Below are positions 22,131-34,564 of a stretch of 64,000 bases of DNA, piece after piece. Source of the DNA: Conchocele bisecta (taxonomy: Eukaryota > Mollusca > Bivalvia > Lucinida > Thyasiridae). Numbering within the stretch: the first letter of the stretch is position 1; each line of letters begins with the position of its first letter. Location: NCBI GenBank assembly GCA_029237695.1, contig CM055266.1:115275370-115339369 (forward strand), read 5' to 3'. Under the pieces are notes generated by a model. It saw nothing but the letters and a program-made list of their open reading frames with translations. It was not told the DNA's origin and did not search any database. Position numbers and translations under genes: made by a program.

Positions 22131-22795
22131 TTATACCCCCACAAACAAAGTTTGAGGGGGTATATAGGAGTCAGCTTGACGGTCGGTCTGTCGGTCTGTT
22201 GGAAATTCCCTTCCGCTCTATATCTTCTACACCCATGCATGGATTATCAAATGCCTTGGCACAAATGTTTCTCATGAATAGAAGGTGTGTCGCGATCAAT
22301 AACCACGCACCTACGTCCAAGGTCAAGGTCACAGTTGAAGGTCAAAGGTCAAACCTATTGCAGGCGGCAGACAGATAAACTGCATAGTTTGTGTACACAA
22401 CTCCTCTGAAACCGTTCAGTGGATTGATCTGAAACTAAACACACTTTTTATGCCGAACAAACTTAGCCATTTTTTCTATTTTTATTAAATTGATTCATTG
22501 CGTTCTTGACAAACTCGGCACAGAGTTTTTAATCAAAATCATATTAATCCATTACTCGTGTAAGATCCTCTATAACTGATGAATGAATTTTTAAATGTTT
22601 TCAGATTATCTCATTTTCATTGACCACGTACGCAGGTAAAAGGTCAATGTCACACATCTCTAAGGCCAGCATTAAATAATGATCATGAAATTTTTATTCA
22701 AACCTATAAAACTCTTCTAATGTTAAGCTATTTGTAAGTCCAACTCTTTGTGGGGGTATTATGATCACTCCTGTGATAGCTGTGTCTTGGTTTAT
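22131..22795 (+). mobile_element. hairpin-ended interspersed element ('ataccccc' family)
   Basis: Begins with the hairpin TACCCCCACAAACAAAGTTTG followed by AGGGGGTATA and 'gtcggtctgtcggtctg'. It ends 'gtgggggtattatgatcac' and 'tgtgatagct'. The middle has 'aaggtcaaggtcacagttga' and related words. The structure matches abundant non-autonomous repeats of molluscs; class unproven. Confidence 0.5.
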
Positions 22796-23739
22796 GTGCA
22801 CTATAAATGAGCCATCAGTACCGTGCAATGGTTACAACCATACTGACCCATTGTCATATAAGTTTGCTTTAAATAATGTAAGTATTTTGTACAGTTCTCA
22901 ATAGCAAAAATGCTGTGACCAGCTGAGATGGTTCAAATTAGGGATCGCAACATATACTTTTAAAGGCAAACAAGAGTATCGTTATCACTAAGCTAATACG
23001 CCTACCTAGACCGGGGTCATAAAAAACTATATTTTTACCTTATAAACAAAGTCCGTCCTCAATGAACTTGACCTTGGGCGGTCGGATGTGGGTCGTATGC
23101 AAAACAAATCACTATTCCCAGACACACATTGTGGCCAAATATTATCAAAATCGGTGAATCGATTCAGAAGTTATTGAAAAATGAACGCATGCACGTACGT
23201 ACACACATACATGGACTAATGCTATATCACCACTTGCCTATTGGCGAGGAGATAAGAATATAAGAACAATTTTTTAAAATTGAAGGGGTTAGTGGAATAA
23301 GGGGGCTAACTCCCTTGTGGAGTTGGCCCACTTCTTCCATCGACACCCGAGGGATTTAGCCCTCTCCCGTCACCGAGCCCTTCAATTGTATCCAGACTGT
23401 AATGAATTAACACAAGAGTAGCCTATTGAAGGTGTCATACGACATTACTCTAGTCACTATTCCATAATTGTATGTCTTCATAGACTCTGTGACCTGCATC
23501 TTGCAGCATTTCTGGTCCGTCTCGTTTGTCATTTGCCAGCATTGATTATGATCTATAGTTTGTTAGAATATTTTGCTGGTGTTTCAGTCAAGATACCTAA
23601 TTTGGCTGCAAGACTGTGCCGATCAAAGTTGTCATTGGTTTCAAATGCCCGTCACAAGATGTCTACTGCATACTGGACGTCATATTCCAATCACATATAG
23701 TTTTTATGTCAACATGTTAGTGTTACCGTGTTACCGTTT
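22796..23739. other. no gene; diverged repeat fragments
   Basis: Contains a 23,040-23,180 fragment of the repeat seen at 10,290-10,700 ('gtggccaaatattatcaaaatcgg' class). Otherwise nothing recognised. Confidence 0.35.
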
Positions 23740-24328
23740 TTAGTTCACCTGAGCGAAGCTCATGTGAGCTATTGTTACCGCAATGTGTCAGTCGTCCGTC
23801 GTCCGTGAACATTTTCAAACGTCTTCTCCTCGGTAACCATTGGGCCTATCGTCACCAAACTTCATGGTCCTTAGGTAGGGGCATTACAAAATTGTTAAAA
23901 TGACGTCATTACGTAATCCAAGATGGCCGCCGTCTAAAAATAGCACAAATTCTTAAAAAATCTTCTTCTCAAGAACCGCCAACCGGATTTCGACAAAACT
24001 TGGTAGGAATGATCCATGTACATTGCTCTTTCAGAGTTGTTAAAATGGTGACCCCGGGGTTAAAAATGGGTGTGGCCCGTGGGGTCAAATTGGGGTCAAA
24101 TTTTATTTTTAACTGAATATGGTTATGTCATATATCAAATTGAAGGTATCAATGAGGCGATCACTCTGGTGCATTTTTTGTCGAAATCGGATTGTTATGT
24201 CATCCAAGATGGCCACCGAAAGGTCAAAAGGTCGTTCTTTTATTAGAGATTTCAAAATTCTTCTTCACATGAACCGCTTGGCCCATGGTAGCCAAACTTA
24301 AAAGTTATGGTCCATGGGTGAAGCCTTT

Positions 24329-24634
24329 TAGTCAGGGGGAAAACTTGCAAAATCCAGCTGAACCCCTTAAAAAAACAAGTCATAGAGATATTTGCATTTT
24401 TGGCATCCTTAGGACCTCTAGTCAACATTTCTGGATGATAACATTACATTTGGGCAGTGGCAATTTTTTTATTCGCATATTTTCAAAATGGCTGCCACCC
24501 GCGTCAACCGAAAACAAAGAGTAGCATATCTCAGCAAATAATGGGCCGATTCTGATGATTTTGATATCAAACTATATGTTTTCTGGGATGCTGAGTCAAT
24601 TGCTGAGGTCATTGAAGCAATTTGAGGTCGGGAT
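24329..24634 (+). repeat. left inverted repeat of Academ-like element
   Basis: Inverse of 28,362-28,657. Landmarks are 'aagtcatagagatatttgca', 'atgatttt-gatatcaaa' and 'caatttgaggtcgggat'. Confidence 0.75.
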
Positions 24635-24744
24635 AATAAGGTCAGTCATATTGGGCCGAAAATGTCAAGGTCATTTTGAGCTGAAAATGTTCCGAATTTC
24701 TCTTATTTTCCCGAATATAAGAAATAAAAGCCTGACAACTCTTC

Positions 24745-27700
24745 TACATAAATTTGGTGTGTGCTGCTCCTATGACGAGGTGACCTTGCTCAAGCACTCG
24801 GCCGCTGTTGCAGTTGCAGTTGCTGATGACGCGGAGGAAGTGAAGTTCAATGGGAAAAGCCTGATTCACTGCTGTGCAGACAACTTTGACTGTGAGATCT
24901 CGTCCCAGAACTGCAAGAAACTCTGCCATTCTTTGGCCATGGTTCTCGCGCAAACTGAGGACTCTGTTAGCTCAGACCCGGTTGCAGGTCAACAGAAAAC
25001 CATTATACGTCAGGATATGGTGCAGCGGCACAAAGCTGTAGACTTTGAAGTGCCCGGGATCCTTTATGATGGTCCTAAGAACCCCCCAATGCCACCAGAC
25101 AAAGCCTTGTATCAAGTCCCGCCACTGTCATTTCTCTGCTCCCAGGTGATATCCGTTCGGCGCTCCCATGACCTGGACTACAATTCATGAAGGACATAGC
25201 GACACTGGAATCCTGTCCAGAATGGAGTGGGTACAATACTGCACTAGCTCGAAAATCTGGTGTGGCGATTAAGCCAAAGGCAAAATTAGTCTACCTCCCT
25301 TTGATCGACAAAGTTCCTGCGTCCCATCAACCATACTCACAGCAATCGAGAAAGGCCTGACTCTGTTGAGCGAATCAGGGACCGGACAAAATGTCCTAAT
25401 ATTTACTGTAGATCAGCAACTGTATAAGGTCGCAGTAGACATACTATTCCACACTCCTTCCTACTTTAGGAATGTCGTCCCTCTACTAGGGGGTATGCAC
25501 ACTCTCATGGCTTTCATTCACGCCGTCTGCATCATCCTCGCTCTTGACCTGAAAGCCCTTCTTTCTGCAACATTTGGAAGTGTGGACGAAATGGTGAGCT
25601 TGAAAAAGTACCCTCAAAATTTCAGGGCTCTCTATGAATCTTAACAGAGGAGATGCTCCGCAACCTTCTGCAGCAGAATCCAGAAATAACAAGCATGGAT
25701 CAACTGCCTCAATGAAAGGTCTGCACGCAGCAAGACCACAAAACTGTGGAGTGACACGCTTGTAAAAGGAGTGTTCATCATGACCGCCTTCGTTCGAGGA
25801 GCGCATGAGTAAGACTTTCCACTGCAGTTGGCAGCAGTGAAAGCTATGTTGCCCTACTTCGCAGCGGCTGGCTGTCACAACTACCTGCGATATGGCTCAT
25901 TCTACATCCACCATATGGAGTCGCTCGCTGCAGAGTGCCTCAAACAGCTCAATAATGACTGTGGTCTCCGTCTCATCCCGGGGCTCAACAACTCGATTTT
26001 TACAGACCAGTTCATCGAGTCAACATACATGCGCCTTGGCCATGGGCCAGGAGGGGCTACAGGTCTTGCTGTCAACAATGTCCAGCTGACCAAGTGGGCA
26101 CTCAGCTTCGCCATTTGCGGCGAGGTCTGTGCTAGTCTGAACAGAATGTCAGGGAATGAGCCCCCAACGGGTAAAATGCACAAGGAGGAGTCAGCAAAGA
26201 GAATTGCAGCTGATCAGAAGGACAGGGAGAGTGTACAGAGGTCTCTATCAATATCCATTGATCCCCTCGATCCGACAGCATCCATCCCGGCCACCGGCAA
26301 ACTATTGAACATTGTCACCGGTGAAGTGGCACATGATGACGTAAATACACACAATGCTCTGGACATGGGGCGAACCATGATTAAAGGGTGCAGGCAAGGC
26401 TGGCCTGCAGGTTTCTATGATAAGCTATCAAAGCCCATTGTGACCATGTATGACAAGAAAAAGCATGTCGTACTTGGTGGCAAGAAATTGTATGATCAGG
26501 AAATGATCTATGCGAGGATCATAGGTCTGATGTCAAGCAATCGACCAGTGCCCATATATGCTTGTTTGAGCACAGAGTTTGCAGCATACCCCCGGCGCTA
26601 TTCGACTCTGCTGGAATGATGCGAGTGTCAATCAAGTCCAGCCTGAAAACTGCTCTCCAAATGACTGCTTCAAAACGACCAGTATCTGCTGTTGACACTA
26701 CAGTGTACGATGTGTCTGCACTACTGTGGACCATCAACTGGCCAACTGGTGCACTGCGGTTGTATATCGATGCAGTGAAGGTCTTCGTCTTGCAGGTCTT
26801 GATGGCTGGCAATGTCGTGTTTGTCTTTGACAGATACTTTGAAAACAGCACAAAGGCCTACTGTCGCCTTCTCCGACAGGAGAAGCAAGGAACCAGCCGA
26901 GTTCACATACTAGACATGCCCACACCACCCAGGAGTGCAATCCTGCAAAAACAAGATGCAGCTAAACAGAATGATTGCTGATGCCCTGCTAGATTCTGAC
27001 TTCTGCATCTCCGCCACACAGAATGGGCACAGCTTGACTATCGCTGGTGTGGATGATGTGCCAGTGGAGATTAATATGGGGGTACCTCTGGAGCGTAGAG
27101 ATCTTTCCTCAAGTCATGAAGAGGCCGATCCCATCCTCGTCCAGCATGCCATATCACGGTGTATGCAAGGGGAGAAGGTGAGAGTCGTCTCTGATAACAC
27201 AGATGTGTTCCTTCTTCTTCTCCATGTCTATGTCTCCCACAAGTGTACAAGTGATCTGTACATGTGCTCCCCAGTTTCAGATCGTTCGATTGTGGATCTC
27301 AGAGCAACTGCTCGAAGCACAAAGACACCACAAAGGCCATCCTGGTGATGCATGCGCTAACAGGGACTGATACTGTCGCAGCAACTTACAACGTGGGAAA
27401 AAGTCAGCACTCAAGGCCCTACAAGCAATTGACCCAGATAGTTTGTCCATAATTGGTGTCCCTCAAGCCGATCTCAATGAAGTATGCAGCTCATCAATGT
27501 GGCCTTCTTGATTGCCTGCTTTGGTAAGACATATGCTGACTGCAAATCAATGAGCAGGGTTCGCCTCAAAATGTGGAAGAAAAAAACAGGAGCTGGCGCA
27601 TCTATCAAGCTGTCTAGACTACCACCTACAATTGAAGCAGCCAATGAAAATATCAAGAGAGCGCACTACCAAGTGGCACACTGGATGACAGCCATGTCCG

Positions 27701-27927
27701 GCTGCCACCACCACTCAGTCCAAAGGACCATGGGATGGGAGCAGGATGGCTTTGTCCTGAAGCCCTGTGCCATCACACCAGGGACAAAACTGGCTCATGA
27801 TGAGATCCTACAAATGGTACGGTGTGGGTGTGAAAAGTCGGCTTGTAAGGGTGCAATTTGTAAGTGTAGCCTCATCGGTTGCACAGTGTTTTGTGCCTGT
27901 GAAGCCGGTCCATTGTGTCTCCATTGA
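24745..27927 (+). pseudogene. Academ-type transposase (XPG-like nuclease and CXC tail), frameshifted
   Basis: Six forward pieces in changing frames cover one long protein: 24,745-25,190, 25,366-25,644, 25,828-26,619, 26,600-26,981, 26,935-27,348 and 27,484-27,927. The middle has FIESTYMRLGHGPGG and GLAVNNVQLTKWAL. EADPILVQHAI and VRVVSDNTDVFLLLL match the XPG-I acidic core of flap-type nucleases. The last 40 codons carry nine cysteines in CXC spacing (CGCEKSACKGAICKC, then CTVFCAC), like the tesmin/TSO1 fold. The family recurs as uncharacterised multi-copy genes in invertebrates. Some frame changes could be introns, but no clean GT/AG pairs were seen, so I call it broken. No separate helicase is seen. 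Confidence 0.62.
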
Positions 27928-28361
27928 CCAAGAGATCAGAGATATCAGATGATGAAGCTGAGTGTAATGATGAAGGCGATGATGATGATGAGGATGGTCA
28001 ATAAACCATAGACTCAACAGCACAAGTTGTACAACATATACAAACAATAATAACACTAAAATGTATAAAACATTATGGTGCCACTACTAGGCCTAGATCT
28101 ATATATTTCTTTTGAAAGTGTTAACATTAAATTTGAAATATGGCATTTCCGTGTTGTCTCGTGTGATCTAAAATGACCCCAAAATGACCCCAAAATTGAC
28201 CTCGACTATCTGACGTTAAATACCATGGGTATCAACTTAATACTCCAATACACCAATAGTTTGGTAACACGAGCATCCAAATTGGCCTATAACTTGCTGA
28301 GATATGTCATTTCAGATCTTATTGGCCCGAAAATGACCTCGATGTTGACCTTGAACATGTG

Positions 28362-28657
28362 ATCCCGACCTCAAATTGCTTCAATGACCTCAGCAATTGA
28401 CTCAGCATCCCAGAAAACATTTAATTTGATATCAAAATCATCAGAATCGGCCCATTATTTGCTGAGATATGCTACTCTTTGTTTTTGGTTGACGCGGGTG
28501 GCAGCCATTTTGAAAATATGCGAATAAAAAAATTGCCACTGCCCAAATTTAATGTTATCATCCAGAAATGTTGACTAGGGGTCCTAAGGATGCCAAAAAT
28601 GCAAATATCTCTATGACTTGTTTTTTTAAGGGGTTCAGCTTGATTTCCCCCTGACTA
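28362..28657 (-). repeat. right inverted repeat of Academ-like element
   Basis: Inverse of 24,329-24,634, ending CCCCCTGACTA. The match fades into diverged sequence at about 28,300-28,361. Confidence 0.75.
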
Positions 28658-29253
28658 TTTTCAGATTTGTTAAAATGGAGGTCATCGCTAATCCAAGATG
28701 GCCGCCGTCTAAAAATAGCAAAAATTCTTAAAAAATCTTCTCATGAACCGGTAGCCGGATTTCGACGAAACTTGGTAGGAATGATCGATGTACATTGCTC
28801 TTTCAAAGTTGTTAAAATGGTGACCCCGGGGTCAAAAATGGGCGTGACCCGTGGTGTCAAATTAGGGTCAAATTTTATTTTTGACCGAATATGGTCATGT
28901 CTATATCAAATTGAAGGTATCAGAGAGGCGATCACTCTGGTACATTTTTTGTTGAAATTGGATGGTCATGTCATCCAAGATGGCCGCCGAAAGGTCAAAA
29001 GGTCGTTCTTTTATTAGAGATTTCAAAATTCTTCTTCACACAAACCGCTTGGCCCATGGTGGCCAAACTACACAGTTATGGTTCATGGGTGAAGCCTTTT
29101 CAGTTGTTAAAACGGAGGTCATCGCTAATCTAAGATGGCCGCCGTCTAAAAATAACACATTTTTTTTTAAAACATATGAACTCAATGTCACATTCTCCTC
29201 TGGTGTTCATGGAGTCAGGTGAGCGAGTTAGGGCCATCATGGCCCTCTTGTTT

Positions 29254-30020
29254 CTTAACCTTTTCACATCTAAGTAACTGGAAGGTACATGTACAGTGCC
29301 ATGTTAATTTTTAGACTATTCCATTTAATAAGAAAGGGTATTGTTTTCAGGAGTAAGAAAATATCCACAAATGGTGCAGATCCTGATGAGTCTACCCGTG
29401 ACAAGCTGGCTCATCTGGATCTACACTTTTTTCAAACATTATGATAGAGGTCTGTCATGCTGAAATGGTTACGAGATGTGTGTTGGACAGTTAATTGGAA
29501 TATTTCTGTCACCTTTCTCTTGCTGGCAGGATATGTTATAATGGCAACAAATACAATTGTAGAGAAATTATTGTGTTTGCCAAATTCATTATTAAACTAT
29601 AATTTCACACATCACGTCTGTGGTTTTACAAATTATCCTAGAATACGAATGTGCCAGTGGCCAAGATAGGTCACAGGTGAAGACTCGGGTCTGTGCCATG
29701 AAAAAATGCCCACATACAAAAGGTGGGTAGGGTAATTGGATTGTTTTCACGGCACGGGTCCGTGTATTTCACCTTCGAGAAAAGTTTCCTTACAAGATTG
29801 CCAACACCTGTATTATAATGGTCTTGTATTCTCATTTGGTTGTACGAGAATATAATCATCTTACCGACAGTAATATGAACGAATGACAATCCGGCCGACA
29901 TTGCACAGACTCGCAGGTTGTTCTGGAGCTACGGTTGTTGCAGGTGTCGGACGGAAAGTACTGGTACTTTTTCCCAGCCAGTGGCCTAAATATACCTTAA
30001 CGTGTGATTAGTACAGACCA
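29254..30020. other. no gene recognised
   Basis: AT-rich sequence with a short MITE-A-like piece near 29,370-29,430 ('gcagatcctgatgag'). The 70-codon frame at 29,457-29,669 has no recognisable motif. Confidence 0.35.
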
Positions 30021-30308
30021 GTAGCCTATTTCACCAAATTGCAAAGTATTTATCTTGCTAAGTAGACTTTGAGGGAGAAATTTTCAATTTAAGGATAAAT
30101 TTTTGATTATACCAAATTTATTACATTATCAAAATGGCTGTGATAATGTAATAAATTCAGTATAATAATTCTGCATACTTTTAATCATCAAATATAGGCA
30201 GTCGTTAGCTCTATATGAAATAATGCAGTTCGGGAAAAATAAATGATTACTCCCTCAAAGTATACTTTGCTAGACAAGTATGCTTAGCAATGTTGGTGAA
30301 ATCGGCTA
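30021..30308. mobile_element. palindromic MITE (family D, copy 1)
   Basis: The left end TAGCCTATTTCACCAA and TTTGAGGGAGAAA is inverted on the right as ACTCCCTCAAAGTATAC and GGTGAAATCGGCTA. The centre is 'tattacattatcaaaatggctgtgataatgtaata'-type palindrome. A second copy is at 60,512-60,818. Confidence 0.65.
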
Positions 30309-30334
30309 CAGATCAACCTGCATTTGGTCTCTGT

Positions 30335-30800
30335 TTGTTTGTTTGTTTGTTTGTTTGTTTGTTGGGGTTTAATGGCCTATCAACAGCTAAGGTCATTTAA
30401 GGCCGGGTCAATGGGTTTAGTACTAAATCCCATATATTACCTGGACAAGTACATGTACATGTTCAAGACATGAACATGTACAAATGGGGGGAAAATCCCA
30501 AAATCAGAACTGAATATTTACAATAACAAAACTATATATTCAGCCCTGAAATCAGAATAATCCTGATCTGATGCCAGGTCCTCGCCACACCAGAATCACT
30601 TGGCCCCTCCCAAAAGCAGTAGGATCAGTAATAATCGTACTACTTTTATAATGGGCAATAACCCAATTCAACTCTCAGGTAACTAAAAAGACAAAGATAA
30701 AAACGTACCAGAGGGCCAAACCAGGCAAATCGTGATTCCTATAAGGAGGAACCCATACCGTTAATTTACGCCATCTCATTCGCCCGACCACCACCCACAT
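30335..30800 (-). mobile_element. SINE-like repeat R1, full copy with (TTTG)n tail
   Basis: Starts with a run of TTTG units (tail in the reverse sense), then 'tttaatggcctatcaacagc', 'aaggtcatttaaggccggg', 'ttacaataacaa', 'tgatgccaggtcc', 'agggccaaaccaggc', and ends 'ccaccaccca'. The simple tail and many copies suggest a retroposon transcribed from the minus strand. No confident tRNA-derived head was seen. Confidence 0.55.
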
Positions 30801-30979
30801 TTGGTCTCTGAAAGAAATAAATTTGCCTCCATAGTTTGTGTCACTATAGGACCGCTCACCAATGATCACACTGGTATCGGTGATTATTAAATTCTGGAAC
30901 ACAATACTCTAAATCTCATATGTTGCGCATGCATTCATCTGATGGTCCACTATGATGCTGTAACACATCCACAACTCAC

Positions 30980-31145
30980 CAGTAATCTGAAGGTCAAGGT
31001 CACCGGCTTAGCATGTGCACCAAACACGATAGTAGCTAGTGAGAAAACGCATTTGCCTTACAAATAAGGTGAACACAAGTCCTCAGTGAAGTCGACCTTG
31101 GGTTGTTCAGACGTGGGGTGTATGCGAAACAAAGCACCATCCCTA
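30980..31145. repeat. fragment of the 170-bp tandem repeat family
   Basis: 'catttgccttacaaataagg', 'tgaacacaagtcctcagtga' and 'gcgaaacaaagcaccatcc' are the inverse of units at 10,290-10,700. Confidence 0.5.
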
Positions 31146-34100
31146 GACACACATAATAATCCTCTCCTGCCTATATAATTGATGCTATATCCCCTCCTGC
31201 CTATAGGATTGATGCTATATCCCCTCCTGCCTATACGATTGATGCTATATCCCCTCCTGCCTATACAATTGATGCTATATCCCCTCCTGCCTATATGATT
31301 GATGCTATATCCCCTCCTGCCTATACGATTGATGCTATATCCCCTCCTGCCTATACAATTGATGCTATATCGACTCCTGCCTATACAATTGATGCTATAT
31401 CCCCTCCTGCCTATACAATGCTATATCCCCTCCTGCCTATACAATTGATGCTATATCCCCTCCTGCCTATACAATGCTATATCCCCTCCTGCCTATATGA
31501 TTGATGCCATATCCCCTCCTGCCTATACAATGCTATATCCCCTCCTGCCTATATGATTGATGCTATATCCCCTCCTGCCTATACAATTGATGCTATAACC
31601 CCTCCTGCCTATATGATTGATGCTATACCACCCTACCTATATGTTTCATTCTAGATCGCCTCCTACCTATATGATTGATGCTAGATCCCCTCCTGCCTAT
31701 ATATATATACAATTGATGCTAGATCCCCTCCTGCCTATGTGATTGATGCTAAATCCCCTCCTGCCTATACGATTCATGCTATATCCCCTCCTGCCTATAT
31801 GATTGATGCTATATCCCCTCCTAGATCCCCTCCTGCCTATATATACAATTGATGCTAGATCCCCTCCTGCCTATACAATTGATGCTATATCCCCTCCTGC
31901 CTATATGATTGATGCTATATCCACTCCTGCCTATATGATTGATGCTATATCCCCTCATGCCTATATGATTGATGCTATATCCCCTCCTGCCTATATGATT
32001 GCTGACATACCCCCTCCTGTCTATATGCTTGATGCTATATCCCCTCCTGCCTATATGATTGATGCTATATCCCCTCCTGCCTATAATATTGATGCTATAT
32101 CCCCTCATGCCTATAATATTGATGCTATATCCCTCCTGCCTATAATATTGATGCTATATCCCCTCCTGCCTATAATATTGATGCTATATCCCCTCCTGCC
32201 TGTATTATTAATGCTATATCCCCTCCCGTCTATAGGATTGATGCTATATCCTCTCCAGCCTATACGATTGATGCTATATCCCTCCTGCCTATTTGATTCA
32301 TGCTATATCCCCTCCTGCCTATGGGATTGATGCTATATCCCCTCCTGCCTATATGATTCATGCTATATCCCTCCTGCCTATATGATTCAATCTATATCTC
32401 TCCTGATGTATATGATTTATGTTCTATCCCCTCCTGCCTATATGATTGATGCTAGATGCCCTCCTGCCTATATATTGAGCTGTATCATCCTGCCTATATA
32501 GCCCCTTGATGCTATATATCCCCTCCTGCCATAATGATTCATCTATATCCCCTCCTGCCTATTCAATGCACTGACCCTATACGATTGATGCTATATCCCC
32601 TCCTGCCTATTTGATTCATGCTATATCCCCTCCTGCCTATGAATGATATATCCCCTCCTGCCTATATGATTCATGCTATATCCCTCCTGCCTATATGATT
32701 CATGCTATATCGCTCCTGATGTATATGATTTATGTTCTATCCCCTCCTGCCTTATATGATTGATGATATCCCCTCCTGCATATGATGATGATAGATATCC
32801 CCTCCTGCCTATATGATTGATGCTATATCCCTCCTGCCTATATGATTTATGCTATCCCCCTCCCGCCTTATCCTCCATGCCTATATGATCATCTATCCCC
32901 TCCTGCCTATACATTGCCCTCACCTGCCTATACGATTGATGCGATATCCCCTCCTGCCTATGATTCATGCTATTCCCCTCCTGCCTTATGGTTGATGTTA
33001 TATCCCTCATGCCTTATGATAGTATATCCCTCCTGCCTATATGTTCTACTATATCTCTGCCTGAGATATGATTTATGTTCTATCCCCTCCTGCCTATTTG
33101 ATTGATGAAATATCCCCTCCTGCCTATGATGATTGATATATCCCCTCTTGCATATATGATTGATGCTATATTCCTCCCGCCTATATGATTTATGTTCTAT
33201 CCCCTCCTGCCTATATGATTGATGTATATCCCCTCCTGCCTATATGCTTGACGATATCCCCTCTTGCCTAATATGAGCGACACAATATCCCTCCTGCCTA
33301 TATGATCAACACAATATCCCCTCCTGCCTATATGATCGACGCAATATCCCCTCCTGCCTATATGATCGACACAATATCCCCTCCTGCCTATATGATTGAT
33401 GATATATCCCCTCCTACCTATATGGTTGATGCTATATCCCTCCTGCCTGTATGATTTATGTGCTATCCCCTCCTGCCTATATGATTGGTGATATATCCCT
33501 CATGCCTATATGATTGACGAAATATCCCCTCCTGCCTATTTGATTGATGATATATCCCCTCCTGCATATATGATTGATGCTATATCCCTCCTGCCTATAT
33601 GATTTATGTTCTATCCCCTCCTGCCTATATGATTGATGATATATCCCCTCATGCCTATATGCTTGACGAAATATCCCCTCCTGCCTATATGATCGACGCA
33701 ATATCCCCTCCTGCCTATATGATTGATGATATAACCCCTCCTGCCTATACAATTGATGCTATATCCCCTCCTGCCTATACAATTGATGCTATATCCCCTC
33801 CTGCCTATCTACAATTGCCGACTTAGCTATATCCCCTCCTGCCTATACAATTGATGCTATATCCCCTCCTGCCTATACAATTGATGCTATAACCCCTCCT
33901 GCCTATATGATTGATGCTATAACCCCTCCTGCCTAAACAATTGATGCTATAACCCCTCCTGCCTATACAATTGTGCTATAACCCCTCCTGCCTACAATGA
34001 TCTAATAACCTGCCTATACAATTGATGCTATAACCCCTCCTGCCTATACAATTGATGCTATAACCCCTCCTGCCTATACAATTGATGCTATAACCCCTCC

Positions 34101-34400
34101 TGCCTATACAATTGATGCTATATCCCCTCCTGCCTATACAATTGATGCTATAACCCCTCCTGCCTATATGATTGATGCTATACCACCCTGCCCCTGCCTA
34201 TATGATTCATTCTAGATCGCCTCCTGCCTATATGATTGATGCTAGATCCTCTCCTGCCTATATATACAATTGATGCTAGATCCCCTCCTGCCTATGTGAT
34301 TGATGCTAGATCCCTTCCTGCCTGTACGATTCATGCTATATCCCCTCCTGCCTATATGATTGATGCTATATCCCCTCCTAGATCCCCCTCCTGCCTATAT
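31146..34400 (+). repeat. minisatellite, ~30-bp unit (left part)
   Basis: Over a hundred units of the type ATTGATGCTATATCCCCTCC + TGCCTATATG. Variants include 'acaattgatgct', 'gatcgacgcaat', 'gatttatgttct' and 29-bp forms lacking one C. Because 30 is a multiple of three, both strands stay open for long stretches (IDAISPPAYM repeats), but with no start context or codon constraint this is not a gene. It continues at 50,383 beyond the Polinton, so it was one array before insertion. Confidence 0.95.
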
Positions 34401-34405
34401 ACAAT
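34401..34405 (+). repeat. left target-site duplication of Polinton
   Basis: ACAAT, or TACAAT if the preceding T is counted, directly before the element. The same bases start at 50,378. The unbroken target 'tatacaattgatgctagatc' is present nearby at 31,850. Confidence 0.75.
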
Positions 34406-34556
34406 AGTAGTATAAAGGGAGTCAAAATAATACCACCTGAGGTGGGATAATATTCAACCCTCTATAATACCCCCACCACCCCCGAAAAATTCAAAAATTG
34501 GTTAACGAGAAAATTGTATCCGACAGCAAATTTATGAATTTTGTATAAAATAATTA
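34406..34556 (+). repeat. left terminal inverted repeat of Polinton
   Basis: 151 bp matching the inverse of 50,227-50,377 with 4 mismatches by my count. It contains the palindrome CCACCTGAGGTGG at 34,434-34,446. The high identity suggests a fairly recent insertion. Confidence 0.9.
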
Positions 34557-34564
34557 ATGCAATT

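Larger units (their letters stand above)
24329..28657 (+). mobile_element. Academ-like DNA transposon with ~300-bp inverted repeats
   Basis: The ends are TAGTCAGGGGGAAA and TTTCCCCCTGACTA. The inverted repeats are 24,329-24,634 and 28,362-28,657, matching nearly throughout, with a 10-bp indel near the ends. Flanking TTT (24,326-24,328 and 28,658-28,660) fits a 3-bp duplication: the uninterrupted target 'gaagccttttcagatttg' is seen at 54,080. The enclosed gene has an XPG-like nuclease part and a Cys-rich tail. XPG nuclease with 3-4 bp duplications is the published signature of Academ elements. The copy is dead because its gene is broken. Confidence 0.65.
23740..29253 (+). mobile_element. hairpin-ended, Helentron-like non-autonomous element interrupted by an Academ transposon
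   Basis: The 5' end has a hairpin (TCACCTGAGCGAAGCTCATG, TGAGCT) and 'gtcgtccgtcgtccgtg'. The 3' end has GGGCCATCATGGCCC followed by TCTTGTTT. The interior has repeated 'aagatggccgccgtctaaaa', 'ggtgaccccggggt' and 'atttcgac-aaacttggtagg'. Without the nested insertion at 24,329-28,657 it is about 1.2 kb. A second copy is at 53,521-57,114. A terminal 3' hairpin next to a T-rich site is a Helitron/Helentron trait; the class is inference. Confidence 0.6.

Noticed and set aside
24329..28657. Host gene encoding an XPG nuclease
   Set aside because: Inverted repeats, target duplication and the empty target in the sister repeat show a transposon; the frame is broken many times.
31295..32330. Long repetitive frames (IDAISPPAYM repeats) as a repetitive secreted or adhesive protein
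   Set aside because: They arise from a 30-bp minisatellite that is open on both strands and breaks wherever the unit is 29 bp; no start context, signal peptide or splice structure.
31146..34400. CRISPR array
   Set aside because: Repeats are contiguous with no unique spacers, and the context is animal genomic DNA.
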